From positions 1,426,001-1,490,000 of the forward strand of contig NZ_LT838813.1 in NCBI RefSeq assembly GCF_900176595.1: a DNA stretch of 64,000 bases. Direction: 5' to 3'. Shown piece after piece: positions 9,069-18,775 of the stretch (position 1 is its first letter; the number at the start of each line of letters is the position of its first letter). This DNA comes from Aquiflexum balticum DSM 16537. Lineage in GTDB: Bacteria; Bacteroidota; Bacteroidia; Cytophagales; Cyclobacteriaceae. The notes under the pieces were generated by a model. The model made no database searches. It was not told where the DNA came from and worked only from the letters and a program-made list of their open reading frames with translations. The position numbers were made by a program, and so were the translations under genes.

Positions 9069-10253
9069 ATGGAAAATTTAGACCCTTATCTAAAGGCTGA
9101 AATTCAAAGACGCAAGTTTCTTGAGTGGATCGGATTATCCAGTTTGGCTTTGACTTTACCGGCGATATCGCTTCCGGGATGCACCACAAGTCCGGATAAA
9201 GCCGAGGAAATTCCGGACTTTAAAAATGTCTTTGACTTGGAGGAGATGTCCGGAAAAGTAATGGGAAAAGATGCCATTGATTACCTGAACGGAGGAGCTG
9301 ACGACTCAAAAACCGTAAAAGCAAACGTTGAGGCCTATCAAAGAATTCAAATCAGAGCACGCCGATTAATTGATGTCAGTACGATCTCCACAAAGGTTGA
9401 ACTGTTTGGAAAAACCCTGGATAATCCGATCATTTTAAGTCCTGTTGGATTTCAGAAATTTTTTCATCCAGAGGGTGAAATTGCCTCAGCCAAAGCATCA
9501 GTAAAGAAAAAACATCAGATGATTGTTTCTTCTGTTTCAAACTATTCCGTCAATGAAATCGCAACGCAATCCCAAGCCGATCTTTGGTTTCAACTTTATC
9601 CCACAACAAACAGGGAGGTCACCAAAAAACTTCTTGAACGGGCAGAAAAGGCAGGATGTAAGGTATGTGTTTTGACAGTGGATACTCCTGTGATCGGAAA
9701 CAGGGAAAGAGGCGGGACCACCCTTACCAAACTGATAAATTCCAAAGAACTCAAAATGGGAAATTATGAGGGGATATTACCTGAAGGAACAGGGATCGAT
9801 GACCCGGGATTGACTTGGGAAATCATAGCATGGCTAAGGGCAAACTGTAACATGAAAATTGTGCTGAAAGGAATTGTTACCAGAGAGGACGCTGCGCTCG
9901 CCCTTGAGTATGGTGCCGACGGAATTATTGTCTCCAATCATGGCGGGAGGCAACTGGAAAGCCTTCGGTCCACGATAGACTGTCTTCCGGAAATCGTGGA
10001 AGAGATTGATGGCAAGATACCGGTTTTGATAGACGGAGGTATAAGAAGGGGAACAGATATTTTTAAAGCTTTGGCTCTTGGAGCAACAGCGGTTTGTATA
10101 GGAAGACCATTTTGCTGGGGGCTCGGGGCCTTGGGTCAAGAGGGAGTTGAAATAGCCTTGGACATTCTCAAGGGGGAGTTGGTCCGTGACATGCAACTTG
10201 CCGGCGCGGCTTCAATTGAAAAAATTACGAGGGATTTTGTAATTAGAATCTAA
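9069..10253 (+). CDS. FMN-dependent alpha-hydroxy-acid oxidase/dehydrogenase, Tat lipoprotein
   Basis: A 395-residue FMN-binding TIM-barrel enzyme of the lactate/glycolate oxidase group. I use ATG 9069; a TTG at 9024 would add 15 residues before the signal. The N-terminus has RRKFLEWIG (twin-arginine) and a lipobox LPGC at Cys38, so it is probably folded with FMN, exported by Tat and lipid-anchored. Conserved blocks are SPVGF, WFQLYPT, LTVDTPVIGNRERG, KGIVTREDA, VSNHGGRQL with the catalytic base His291, LIDGGIRRGTD and GRPF. It would oxidise a 2-hydroxy acid to a 2-oxo acid; the acceptor and substrate are unknown. Confidence 0.87.
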   Translation: MENLDPYLKAEIQRRKFLEWIGLSSLALTLPAISLPGCTTSPDKAEEIPDFKNVFDLEEMSGKVMGKDAIDYLNGGADDSKTVKANVEAYQRIQIRARRLIDVSTISTKVELFGKTLDNPIILSPVGFQKFFHPEGEIASAKASVKKKHQMIVSSVSNYSVNEIATQSQADLWFQLYPTTNREVTKKLLERAEKAGCKVCVLTVDTPVIGNRERGGTTLTKLINSKELKMGNYEGILPEGTGIDDPGLTWEIIAWLRANCNMKIVLKGIVTREDAALALEYGADGIIVSNHGGRQLESLRSTIDCLPEIVEEIDGKIPVLIDGGIRRGTDIFKALALGATAVCIGRPFCWGLGALGQEGVEIALDILKGELVRDMQLAGAASIEKITRDFVIRI

Positions 10254-10343
10254 ATGCAAATTGAACAGGTCAATTTAAGTTGGTAATAACTTATTAAGTC
10301 AATAAAATAAAAAAGTTTAAATTGGTAGATAAACACAATTGAG

Positions 10344-11732
10344 ATGAAAGTAAAACCAATGCTTATCCTGATCAGCTGCCTTCTTTTGGCTTGTGGGACT
10401 GATAAGGGAGATGAGATTCAATCCCAACTACCAAACATCGTTTTCATCTTTACGGATGACCTGGGCTATGGAGATTTGGGATGTTTTGGTGCTACAGACA
10501 TTGCCACTCCAAACATTGACCGAATCGCAGCAGAAGGTATAAAATTCACCTCATTTATGTCCGCCTCTCCGGTTTGCAGTCCATCCCGTGCCGGACTTCT
10601 GACAGGCCGGATGCCGCAACGCATGGGCATCAATTCGGTTTTTTTCCCGGAGAGTTTATCCGGAATGGATCCTGAGGAAATCACCATAGCCGAAATCCTG
10701 AAAGAAAAAGGCTACCGTACGGGTATAGTGGGAAAATGGCATTTGGGCCACCTTGAAAAATTCCTTCCCCTCAATCAGGGATTTGATGAATACTTTGGGA
10801 TTCCTTATTCCAATGACATGACTTCGGTGGTGTATATGAGGGGAAATGATGTGGAGGAATACAAAGTCGATCAGCGATATACTACCCGGACCTATACGGA
10901 AGAATCCTTGAAGTTCATTGATTCTGTAGAAGACCAACCATTTTACCTGTATCTGGCCCATAATATGCCACATGTTCCCATTTATGCCTCTCCTGAGTTT
11001 GAAGGAACCTCAAATCGGGGATTATATGGAGATGTCATCCAAGAAATAGACTGGAGTGTTGGGGAAATCCTGAAAAAGTTGGAAGAAAAGGGAATTCTTG
11101 AAAATACGCTCATTGTATTTTCTTCAGACAATGGCCCTTGGCTGGTAATGGAAGACCATGGAGGTTCGGCCGGACCATTGAGAGAAGGAAAGCAATTTAC
11201 TTTCGAAGGAGGAGTTCGCGTCCCTACCGTGGCCATGTGGAAAGGGAAAATTGATCCCGGGCAGGTTTTTGAACAGTTGGCCACACAGATGGATTGGTTT
11301 CCTACTTTTTGCAACATAGTTAGTGCGGAGGTCCCTCAAGACCGGGAAATTGACGGTAAAGACCTCAGTGCAGTACTTTTTGAAAACGGCAGCAGGGAAG
11401 GGGATACTTTCCTGTATTATATGCTTTCCAGTCAGGAAGGATATCGGGAGGGAGATTGGAAGATCAAACGCCCTTATGCGGGATATGCAGGTTCGAGAGG
11501 CATGAAAAAAGTAGATGCGCATGATACGCTTTTATTCAACCTAAAAACCGATCCCGGAGAAACTACCAATCTTATAAAGGAAAACCCTGAAAAAACAGCC
11601 CAAATGATGCGGGCAATGGAATTGGCTGTGAAACAACTGGGGCCTTTACCGGAAAGTAAGGTGGTGAGGACACCTCCCGACAACAGTCACTTCCAATACC
11701 TTGATAGCAAACAAAAAGATCCAAAGAACTGA
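10344..11732 (+). CDS. Sulfatase (arylsulfatase A-like), lipoprotein
   Basis: A 462-residue type I sulfatase with lipobox LLLACG (Cys17). Metal residues appear in FTDDLGYGD, and the formylglycine motif CSPSR starts at Cys78 and is a good match to CxPSR, so maturation by an anaerobic or aerobic FGly-generating enzyme is expected; none is in the window. Other hallmarks are GKWHLGH, HNMPHVP and SSDNGPW. It is located on the cell surface or in the periplasm and removes sulfate from a carbohydrate or aryl ester. It is followed 40 bp later by a small membrane protein gene. Confidence 0.9.
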   Translation: MKVKPMLILISCLLLACGTDKGDEIQSQLPNIVFIFTDDLGYGDLGCFGATDIATPNIDRIAAEGIKFTSFMSASPVCSPSRAGLLTGRMPQRMGINSVFFPESLSGMDPEEITIAEILKEKGYRTGIVGKWHLGHLEKFLPLNQGFDEYFGIPYSNDMTSVVYMRGNDVEEYKVDQRYTTRTYTEESLKFIDSVEDQPFYLYLAHNMPHVPIYASPEFEGTSNRGLYGDVIQEIDWSVGEILKKLEEKGILENTLIVFSSDNGPWLVMEDHGGSAGPLREGKQFTFEGGVRVPTVAMWKGKIDPGQVFEQLATQMDWFPTFCNIVSAEVPQDREIDGKDLSAVLFENGSREGDTFLYYMLSSQEGYREGDWKIKRPYAGYAGSRGMKKVDAHDTLLFNLKTDPGETTNLIKENPEKTAQMMRAMELAVKQLGPLPESKVVRTPPDNSHFQYLDSKQKDPKN

Positions 11733-11772
11733 TCAAAAAAAATTCTTAACCCCACATTAATTTCCGATAAAA

Positions 11773-12462
11773 ATGAAATTTCAGAATTCCGGATATTACT
11801 ATTTAGCCTTTTTGGTTTTGGCATTCATAGGGTTTTGGCCTTCCTACTTCTCAAAGTTTTTTGATGGTACAGCGGACTTTAGCCAATACTTTCAATTTCA
11901 TGTGGGGACAGCACTACTCTGGGTGGCGATGTTGGTGATTCAACCACTTTTGATTCAAAGAAGAAAGTATGAGCTTCACAGGACCATAGGGAAATTTTCT
12001 TACTTCTTGGTTCCGATTCTATTTATTTCTGTTTTGCTATTAGCCAATTACCGAATCAGCCCCGAATTGGAATTTGTAGGACCGGAATTCTGGATTCCAT
12101 TCAAGGATTTGTTGATATTTAGCTTTGGCTTTGGAGTTGCAATTTGGTTTAGGAATTCAATGCCCATTCATGCCAGAGGGATGATTGTAGCAGGTTTTGC
12201 ATTGTCTGAGCCTGTGATGGTACGTGTCATGTACAATGTCCTTGGTCTTAAGGGAACCTATCCCTATATCCTTGCGATATCGGTGGTTTATGTAATTCTT
12301 TTGGTACTGATTTTTTTAGAACGAAAAGAAAATCAGGGAAGGTGGGTGTTTCCGGTTGCCTTTAGTATTTTCCTCTTAGTCCATATTATTGTAATTTCAG
12401 GTTTTAACCCTGATTTTTGGGAGAGGTTTTCACGTTGGTTTATTTCTCTTCCATTGACTTGA
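11773..12462 (+). CDS. Multi-pass membrane protein (DUF2306-like), paralogue 1
   Basis: A 229-residue protein with about six or seven hydrophobic segments. A signature shared with two other genes in the window (18776-19492 and 19553-20179) is QPLLIQRRKY..LHRTIGKFSYFLVP. Conserved histidines (FQFHVG, LHRTIG and a later one) in or next to membrane segments are reminiscent of haem-coordinating cytochrome b561/DUF2306-type proteins, but that is only an analogy. It follows the sulfatase by 40 bp. No known function. Confidence 0.6.
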   Translation: MKFQNSGYYYLAFLVLAFIGFWPSYFSKFFDGTADFSQYFQFHVGTALLWVAMLVIQPLLIQRRKYELHRTIGKFSYFLVPILFISVLLLANYRISPELEFVGPEFWIPFKDLLIFSFGFGVAIWFRNSMPIHARGMIVAGFALSEPVMVRVMYNVLGLKGTYPYILAISVVYVILLVLIFLERKENQGRWVFPVAFSIFLLVHIIVISGFNPDFWERFSRWFISLPLT

Positions 12463-12536
12463 GATCAGATTTAAGGAAGGTATTCCAATGTTGATTCAAC
12501 CTTTTTCTCAACTATCGAAAACTCCTCTTCAAATTT

Positions 12537-12628
12537 TCCTTCGAAAAGAAATTCCCCTCATTGGGGAAGAAAAACATACATTTCGTCCTTAGTTAAAGCT
12601 TTGTCATCATTGATTTTCCTATCTTACC
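12537..12628 (+). repeat. Dispersed intergenic element, copy 2
   Basis: Core TCCTTCGAAAAG, ATTCCCCTCATTGGGGAAG and ACATTTCGTCCTTAG, followed by the conserved tail ATCATTGATTTTCCTATCTTA. The CCCC-N4-GGGG pair is perfect here. The core ends about 74 bp before the start codon of the VOC/cytochrome c/rhodanese gene. Confidence 0.75.
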
Positions 12629-12669
12629 ATAGATAGGTTTGCCCATTTTTTATCCCTAACCTTCAACTT

Positions 12670-14745
12670 ATGAGAAAGACAACCCAATTCCGTCATATAT
12701 TCCAATATGTAACACTTTTATTTCTTTTCATATCCATCATTTCATGTCAGTCAGAACAAAAGGATGGCAATAATGGCAGTAAAGCTTTAATGGGACGAGG
12801 CTATGGGATAAATAATATAACGCTAATTGTAGAGGACCTCGATAGTGCCAGAAAATATTATAACGAAGTATTGGGATTCGATATTCCCGTTTCGGAAATG
12901 ACCAATAAGGGGATCTTTGAGGGGACAGTGACGATTACAATTCCCTTTCCTGACATGTCTACTCTGGATTTACTTTCGTTGGAGGATTCCGTACTTGTTT
13001 CGAGCAAAGATTCATTGGTTTTGGACTTTTTCAGTAGGTTCAAAGGCGTTGGATTTTATTCTTTATCAAGCTCATCAGTGGACAGCACCTACAGCTGGTT
13101 AACTTCTCGTGGGTTTGAGTTGGATTCTCTAAGAACTTATAATATAGCCAACCCGGTTCCTCAATCCTCTCATTGGGTTGATGATCAGAGTCAGATTTTC
13201 AAAGTCGGTTTTGTAACAAAAAAATTGCCGAATCCTCTTCCGGAATTTGTTGAGTTTTCAGATTTCCCTTATGAGCGAATGCATGAATGGAAGAGTTTTT
13301 ATAACATGACACGGGAATTTTTGCGACATCCAAATGGTGTCCTAGGAATAGCGGCAATAAAAGTTGTGGTTGAGGACCTTGAAGCTGCACGTAAGGAATT
13401 TAAAAAATTGGGACTTCTGGAATTGGAAGAAATTCCATCTGAAAATCTGATCCGTTTTAAAATTAAAAGGAATCAAGAGCTACATATAATCAGTCCCAAA
13501 ACATCTGATGATGCCCTTGCCGGATTCCTGAAACAGCGTGGTTCCGGGGTCTTTGCTATCGTTTTTGAGGTGCAGGATCTCAAAGCTACACACGATTTGC
13601 TTTCAGAAAAATTACCCAAAGAGGCGCTCTTGGAGGATTTATTACAAAACAGTGTGACGGTATTGAAAGAATATGCTTTCGGCGTTCAACTTGAATTTGT
13701 GGAAGAACCTGAAGAGCAAGCGATGCTAGCGGAACAGTTAAAGCTGAATTTTGGGTCAAAACTTGATAGTACTGCCATGTTGTACGCTGAAGGAATGTAC
13801 CTGAAATATTGTGCATTATGTCATGGAGAAAACAGAGAAGGTTATGCGGCTGATTTTGCTCCCTCTCTCCGATCTCACTCTTTGATGGCTACGGCTCAAT
13901 CTTCCAATTTTCTCAGATATACCATCCAATATGGACGGGCCAACACGGCCATGGCCGGCTATTACAAGGAACAAGGCGGACCCTTGGAATATATCGATGT
14001 AGAATTGATACTGAAATGGTTGAACGAATCCAGTGGAGTTGAAAAGCCAATTGAATTATCCCGTGATCCCATCAAAGGTGATGTACAACTTGGATCAAGG
14101 ATATATGCAGAAAAATGTGCGGCTTGCCATGGATCTAATGGAGAAGGCATTAGTGCACCGGCTTTGGGAAACCCCATGTTATTGGCTACGGCAACTGACC
14201 ATTTTCTGCGTTACGCCATTGCTGAAGGAAGAGACGGCACCCCAATGCTTGCATTCAAGGATAGCCTCAGTGGCGATGAAATAGATGCTGTAACTGCATT
14301 TCTCAGAAGTCGGGCATCAGGTTGGGATGTACCCGAACCAACAGCTGTAAGTTTACCTACACCTGAAGAATATATTATTAACCCTGAGGGTGGGCAACCT
14401 GATTTTGAACTGCGTGAGGGGCTTTACCTATCTGCAGCGCAATTGAATAAGGCCATGGAAGATGGTATGCGATTGGTATTGCTTGATGCCAGGTCAGAAG
14501 TGGCTTGGAGACAGACCCATATTCCTGGAGCAATTCCAGTTCCTTACTATAACGAGCCGGAAACCTTTGTAAAAGATATACCGAATGACGGTACCTGGAT
14601 CATTGCTTATTGCGCCTGTCCTCATGCTGCTTCAGGACAGGTGATCAGCAAGTTGAAAAAATATGGATTCAAAAATACAGCTATTCTTGACGAAGGGATC
14701 TTGGTTTGGGCACAATTAGGTTACCCCGTTCAAATAGGAAATTAG
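12670..14745 (+). CDS. Lipoprotein fusing two VOC, two cytochrome c and one rhodanese domain
   Basis: A 691-residue exported protein with an unusual domain order. The lipoprotein signal has Cys26 (IISCQ). VOC/glyoxalase-like half 1 is about 41-190 (NNITLIVEDLDSARKYY) and half 2 about 222-350 (IKVVVEDLEAARKEF). Cytochrome c domain 1 has CALCH (381-385), domain 2 has CAACH (483-487), and the rhodanese-like C-terminus (about 590-690) has CACPH with Cys648/Cys650 in the active-site loop. Two c-type haems require periplasmic assembly, matching the lipid anchor. The order suggests electron transfer coupled to a dioxygenase-like or thiol/sulfur reaction; this is inference. The sequence is continuous without frameshift. 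Confidence 0.83.
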   Translation: MRKTTQFRHIFQYVTLLFLFISIISCQSEQKDGNNGSKALMGRGYGINNITLIVEDLDSARKYYNEVLGFDIPVSEMTNKGIFEGTVTITIPFPDMSTLDLLSLEDSVLVSSKDSLVLDFFSRFKGVGFYSLSSSSVDSTYSWLTSRGFELDSLRTYNIANPVPQSSHWVDDQSQIFKVGFVTKKLPNPLPEFVEFSDFPYERMHEWKSFYNMTREFLRHPNGVLGIAAIKVVVEDLEAARKEFKKLGLLELEEIPSENLIRFKIKRNQELHIISPKTSDDALAGFLKQRGSGVFAIVFEVQDLKATHDLLSEKLPKEALLEDLLQNSVTVLKEYAFGVQLEFVEEPEEQAMLAEQLKLNFGSKLDSTAMLYAEGMYLKYCALCHGENREGYAADFAPSLRSHSLMATAQSSNFLRYTIQYGRANTAMAGYYKEQGGPLEYIDVELILKWLNESSGVEKPIELSRDPIKGDVQLGSRIYAEKCAACHGSNGEGISAPALGNPMLLATATDHFLRYAIAEGRDGTPMLAFKDSLSGDEIDAVTAFLRSRASGWDVPEPTAVSLPTPEEYIINPEGGQPDFELREGLYLSAAQLNKAMEDGMRLVLLDARSEVAWRQTHIPGAIPVPYYNEPETFVKDIPNDGTWIIAYCACPHAASGQVISKLKKYGFKNTAILDEGILVWAQLGYPVQIGN

Positions 14746-14778
14746 AGGCATATCCTGCATAGGCAGAAGTATAGAACC

Positions 14779-14812
14779 AAAGACGATTACAAGATCATCA
14801 ATATTTTATGAG
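14779..14812 (+). pseudogene. Tail remnant of an NTF2-like gene
   Basis: The 20 bp at 14791-14810 are identical to 15318-15337 inside the C-terminus of the next gene. They read in a frame giving DDYKIINIL then a stop, matching the EWKIINIL end of the NTF2-like protein. This is most simply the last scrap of a lost tandem paralogue. Confidence 0.35.
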
Positions 14813-14861
14813 AGAGTAATGAGTCAATTGATATTCAATAGGATACTTTAAACAAAAAAAA

Positions 14862-15350
14862 ATGAAAACGACACTCCAGAAACCTCAACTCCGTCAATTA
14901 TTAAGGTTGGCCTTGGTTTTTCTATGCATGTTATCATTCAACAGCAACCTTTTCGGCCAAACCAAAAGCGATACTTTGCTAATCAAGGAAACAGTATTCA
15001 ATTATCTTGAAGGACTCCATGACAACGATGCTGTAAGAGTAGAAAAAGCCATGCATCCTGAATTGGCAAAAAGACTGATCACCAAAGACAATAAAGGGAA
15101 TTACAAGTTGGATATCATGGGATGGTCACACCTTTTGTTCAATATCAAAACGGTAGACTTTAAAACGATGTATAAAGCAGGTGTAAATCCTGAAGAGCCT
15201 TACCGGGTTGAAGTGATTTTTTATGACATATCCAACGATATCGCCACAGTCAAAGGCATACAGAACAAATTTGCTTTTTTTGATTACATACACTTAGGAA
15301 AAATCAACGGGGAATGGAAGATCATCAATATTTTATGGGCATGGAATTGA
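14862..15350 (+). CDS. NTF2-like (lumazine-binding-type) exported protein
   Basis: A 162-residue protein with a signal peptide ending about NLFGQ and an NTF2/SnoaL-like fold: helix IKETVFNYLEGLHDND, AMHPELAKR, then the beta-rich end GKINGEWKIINILWAWN. Such proteins are often called putative lumazine-binding or DUF4440 relatives; the pocket may bind or convert a small hydrophobic ligand, but no catalytic residues are evident. It is separated by 11 bp from the amidohydrolase gene and is probably cotranscribed with it. Confidence 0.7.
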   Translation: MKTTLQKPQLRQLLRLALVFLCMLSFNSNLFGQTKSDTLLIKETVFNYLEGLHDNDAVRVEKAMHPELAKRLITKDNKGNYKLDIMGWSHLLFNIKTVDFKTMYKAGVNPEEPYRVEVIFYDISNDIATVKGIQNKFAFFDYIHLGKINGEWKIINILWAWN

Positions 15351-15361
15351 AATATTTTAAA

Positions 15362-16800
15362 ATGAAAAAAACGATTTCACTTTTACTCTTACTTACCTTC
15401 TCTTCATTGCTTGGCTTTTCCCAAACCGAATTCAGCGAGGAAACCCAAAAGTATATTGCATACCGGGATGCTGTTATCGTCTTCAAAAATGCTTTGTTGA
15501 TCGATGGTAAAGGCAATCCTGCCAAAACCAATCAGACCATCATGATCAGCAATGGTAAAATCACTTGGATAGGTGACGATACTGATGCAAGCCCACCAAA
15601 AGAGGCAAAAATCATAGACATGAATGGCAGAACTTTGATGCCAGGTTTGGTCATGTTGCATGAGCATATGTACATTTCGGGTCATTCCTTTGCGCCAAGA
15701 ATGGCCCATTTGAAACAAACGCCTGTTACTTTTCCGAGGCTTTATTTGGGGTCTGGTGCTACCACTATCAGGACAGCAGGGAGTATAGAGCCATATTCAG
15801 ACTTGAACCTCAAAATGGACATAGACGAGGGAAAGATTCCAGGCCCTTCGATGGAGGTTACAGCTCCCTACCTTGAAAGGAAAGGGTCCTTTTTTGCTCA
15901 AATGCCCAGAATCGAAACCCCGAAAGATGCCCGTGCCTTTGTCAATTATTGGGCAGATCAGGGTTTTACTTCCTTTAAGGGATACATGTTCTTAGACAAA
16001 CCCTCTCTGCAAGCGGCTATAGATGCCGTGCATGAGAGAAACCTGAAAATTACTGCTCATTTGTGTGCGGTAACCTACAGAGAAGCAGCTGAAATGGGAA
16101 TAGACCAATTGGAACATGGCTTTTACGCGAGTTCTGATTTTGTGGAAGGCAAAGCCGAAAACCAATGTCCTCCCAATCTCGATCCATCGCTTGCCAACTT
16201 GGATGTCAACAGCGATGAGGTCCGGAACCTACTACAATTCCTCATTGATAAGAAAGTAATTATCACTTCAACCTTGGCTGTCATGGAAGGCAGTATTTCA
16301 ACCCAACCTGAACCTTGCGAGGAGTTGCTCAGCTATTTTTCGCCTACCAATAAGGAGTACTACCTCAACATGTTGTCCAGAAAAAATCCTCCCCAGGCCC
16401 AACGCTTGACGACAGTGTATTTGCCAACAATGCCAAAATGGAGAAGATGTTTTATGATATGGGGGGATTGCTCACTGTAGGTTCCGACCCGACGGGTAAT
16501 GGAGGCACGATTGCAGGCTTTGGAAACTGGCGGGCCATTGAATTATTGGTGGAAGCGGATGGCTTCAGCCCATTGGAAGCGATCAAGATTGCCACTATGA
16601 ACGGGTCAATTGCATTGGGATTTGAGGATAAAATCGGGACGGTTGAAATCGGAAAATCTGCCGACTTGTTGATCATTGACGGAGACCCTTCCAAGAACAT
16701 CAGTGATTTGCGCAAAGTCCAATATGTATTCAAAAGCGGCGTAGGCTATGATTCAAAGAAATTGTTTGAGTCGGTGAGGGGAAAAGTTGGGTTTTATTAA
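15362..16800 (+). pseudogene. Exported amidohydrolase (imidazolonepropionase-like), frameshifted
   Basis: Two frames together make one amidohydrolase of about 479 residues. Frame 1 starts at ATG 15362 (an upstream extension to 15314 overlaps the previous gene), has a signal peptide ending LGFSQ and the metal motif LHEHMYISGH, and continues to about 16405 before running out of frame to a stop at 16478-16480. Frame 2 picks up with DDSVFANNAKMEKMF and contains the late metal Asp in VGSDPTGNGG and the C-terminal strand AIKIATMNGS..GTVEIGKSADLLIID. One missing base near 16406-16408 would restore the frame. It is either a recent null mutation or a sequencing error, since both halves are otherwise well preserved. 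Confidence 0.8.
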
Positions 16801-16831
16801 CAAAGGAAATTACCAATGACAGAATTTCGGA

Positions 16832-16998
16832 GCGTCATGCTGAACCTCGGGAAAGCCTGTCCCGTCCCGATAAATATCGGGATTCGGGGCATCTCCCGCG
16901 GTCCAGGGAAAGGAGGATTATGACCAAAAGGGTTAATTTTCCTCTAATTCAACTGTGTAATTGTACCTCCTGAGATCCCTCGTGCCTTGGGATGACGC
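16832..16998. repeat. MITE/REP-like intergenic palindromic repeat
   Basis: A 167-bp element bounded by inverted GCGTCAT and ATGACGC. It contains an inner perfect palindrome CCCGATAAATATCGGG (about 16866-16881), a CGGGGCATCTCC block and, near the right end, GAGATCCCTCGTGCC. Elements with the consensus CGTCATGCTGA...GAGATCCCTCG...GGATGACG are widespread between genes in Bacteroidota. A related pair is at 40050-40280. No protein is encoded. Confidence 0.7.
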
Positions 16999-17071
16999 AG
17001 AAACCGATGTCATTCTCCTTTCTATAAATATCAAATTTTAATAGCTCAGCATTACTTAAACAAACCCCAAA

Positions 17072-17557
17072 ATGAAAAAATCACTCTGTACAGTCCTGAT
17101 GCTTTGCACCTGTATGTTTATAAACAGCTGTAGTTCAGATAAACAAGAAATTAACCTGGACGCTAACCGGGATATTGTGAAAAATTTTCATCGGGTTTGG
17201 AGTAGCGGACAGGTTTCGGAATTAGAAAAAATTTTGGCACCGGATTTTGTCTGCCACTTTATAAACGGAATTGAATGGAACGGAATTGAAGGAGCAAAAT
17301 TTTCAATCTCAAGCCATAGAAAAATTTTTCCGGACTGGTATGAAGAAATCGTCGATATGGTAAGTGAAGGAGACAAAGTGGTAACAAGATATAAATCGAC
17401 AGGTACCCATCAGGGAGCATTTGAAGGACTTGATTCTACAGGTATTAAAGTAACAATTTATGAAACCTCGATATTCAGAATAGCTGATGGAAAAATAGCA
17501 GAGCAATGGGGTTTTCCAGATGCATTAAGTTTGAAAAACCAACTATCTAAAAAATGA
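17072..17557 (+). CDS. SnoaL-like (ester cyclase-type) lipoprotein
   Basis: A 161-residue protein with lipobox INSCS (Cys20) and a SnoaL/NTF2 fold: NFHRVWSSGQVSELEKIL, then HFINGIEWNGIEG, FPDWYEEIVDMV and the strand VTRYKSTGTHQG. The DWYEEI..MV..DKVV..GTHQG pattern is typical of the SnoaL-like polyketide cyclase/ester cyclase family. The stop overlaps the next start by 4 bp (ATGA), a sign of translational coupling with the esterase. Confidence 0.78.
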   Translation: MKKSLCTVLMLCTCMFINSCSSDKQEINLDANRDIVKNFHRVWSSGQVSELEKILAPDFVCHFINGIEWNGIEGAKFSISSHRKIFPDWYEEIVDMVSEGDKVVTRYKSTGTHQGAFEGLDSTGIKVTIYETSIFRIADGKIAEQWGFPDALSLKNQLSKK

Positions 17558-18447
17558 AAATAACCACATTATACCTGCTCCTTATTTTTTCATTCCTACT
17601 TTCCTCCTGCTCCAAAAAACTAACATCCACGATAGACCTTTCAACTGCTGAAAAGGAATCAGTTTACAAAGTATTGAAAGACGTTTCCTATGGTTCAGAT
17701 ACGGAGCAAACCATGGATATTTTCCTTTCCCAAAAAGCAAAATCCTTGGGTAAACGTAATTACACGATTGTCTTTCTTCATGGAGGAGGATATTACTTTA
17801 GCGACAAAAGTCAGGAGGAAAGATACATTGAACCTTACCTCAAAAAAGGCCTGAATGTCATCAATCTGAATTACAGGTTGAAAAGAGGGATTCCATTGGC
17901 CACAAGCGACCTTACAAATGCCTTGAACTTTCTCCAAGCCAACAATGCTGACTATAGTTTGAATCTGGACAAGGTGATTGTGACAGGTTTTTCTGCAGGC
18001 GCGCACATTGCCACCAATGTGGGACTTGCCCAAAACAACCCCGAATATCCCAATAAACTTGGTGAAGACATTGTTATCGAAAGCATCATCAATTTTTCCG
18101 GTCCTGTGGATGGATTGGATGTGGTGGAAAGGATTTTTACTGAGCATGAAAATGAACAGTTTAGAGCCGTGGGCCGAGCGCTATTCCCAGCTGAGGATTA
18201 TGAATCAAAAGAGAGCATCGCTATCTACGAACCGATCACCTATTTTGATCAAAACGACCCACCTATTTTTCTGTGGCATGGTGGCTTGGATGATCAGATT
18301 CCTCCGGAGACTTTTGAAAAGTTCGTTCCCAGGCTTCGGAAAAACAAAGACATTCTAATCTACATACCCCATGGAGGACATAGCCCGACGAAGGAAGAAT
18401 TGGAATATGCATATATCGAGATATTTAAATTCTTGAATAATTTATAA
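17554..18447 (+). CDS. Alpha/beta-hydrolase (carboxylesterase/BD-FAE-like) lipoprotein
   Basis: A 297-residue esterase-type hydrolase with lipobox LLSSC (Cys19). It shows HGGGYYF (oxyanion loop), nucleophile elbow GFSAGAH with Ser147, a probable Asp in WHGGLDDQIP and His in PHGGHSPT. It belongs to the HSL/BD-FAE-type group acting on short acyl esters or peptidic or carbohydrate esters. It starts inside the stop of the SnoaL-like gene, so the two probably act on one substrate. Confidence 0.82.
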   Translation: MKITTLYLLLIFSFLLSSCSKKLTSTIDLSTAEKESVYKVLKDVSYGSDTEQTMDIFLSQKAKSLGKRNYTIVFLHGGGYYFSDKSQEERYIEPYLKKGLNVINLNYRLKRGIPLATSDLTNALNFLQANNADYSLNLDKVIVTGFSAGAHIATNVGLAQNNPEYPNKLGEDIVIESIINFSGPVDGLDVVERIFTEHENEQFRAVGRALFPAEDYESKESIAIYEPITYFDQNDPPIFLWHGGLDDQIPPETFEKFVPRLRKNKDILIYIPHGGHSPTKEELEYAYIEIFKFLNNL

Positions 18448-18549
18448 AATGAAAGAAAATTCTGGAAAATAAGACTAAATTGAAAGATGCTCGATTTTAA
18501 ACCAACAGCGTTTTGTAATTAGACTGGCAAAAAATATGGCAAACCACCA

Positions 18550-18738
18550 ATGATTAAATTTTTCAGGAGAATAAGGCAAAAATTACTAGAACAGGGAAAC
18601 CTCAAAGTAGCAACAGATTCAGAGTTTGAAAATTTTATTTTCAACCAAATCTGGTTTACCCAGAGAAAAATAAATGGGGCAAAAGAATTACTCACCTTAA
18701 ATAATGAAATCTTAGATGAGATTCAGAAGGCAAAATAG
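18550..18738 (+). pseudogene. DUF6090 gene with internal deletion
   Basis: 62 codons: a perfect DUF6090 start (MIKFFRRIRQKLLEQGN) joined directly to a short helical tail resembling the C-terminal end of the family. The membrane segment GEILLVVIGILIAL and the whole middle domain are missing. It is best read as the remnant of an internal deletion of a full-length copy; a functional microprotein cannot be excluded. Confidence 0.65.
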
Positions 18739-18775
18739 GTAAGACATTCTACTGAAAACATATACATCAACCTAC

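Noticed and set aside
17695-18147. 150-codon - strand open frame
   Set aside because: Shadow of the esterase gene, which has its catalytic motifs on the other strand.
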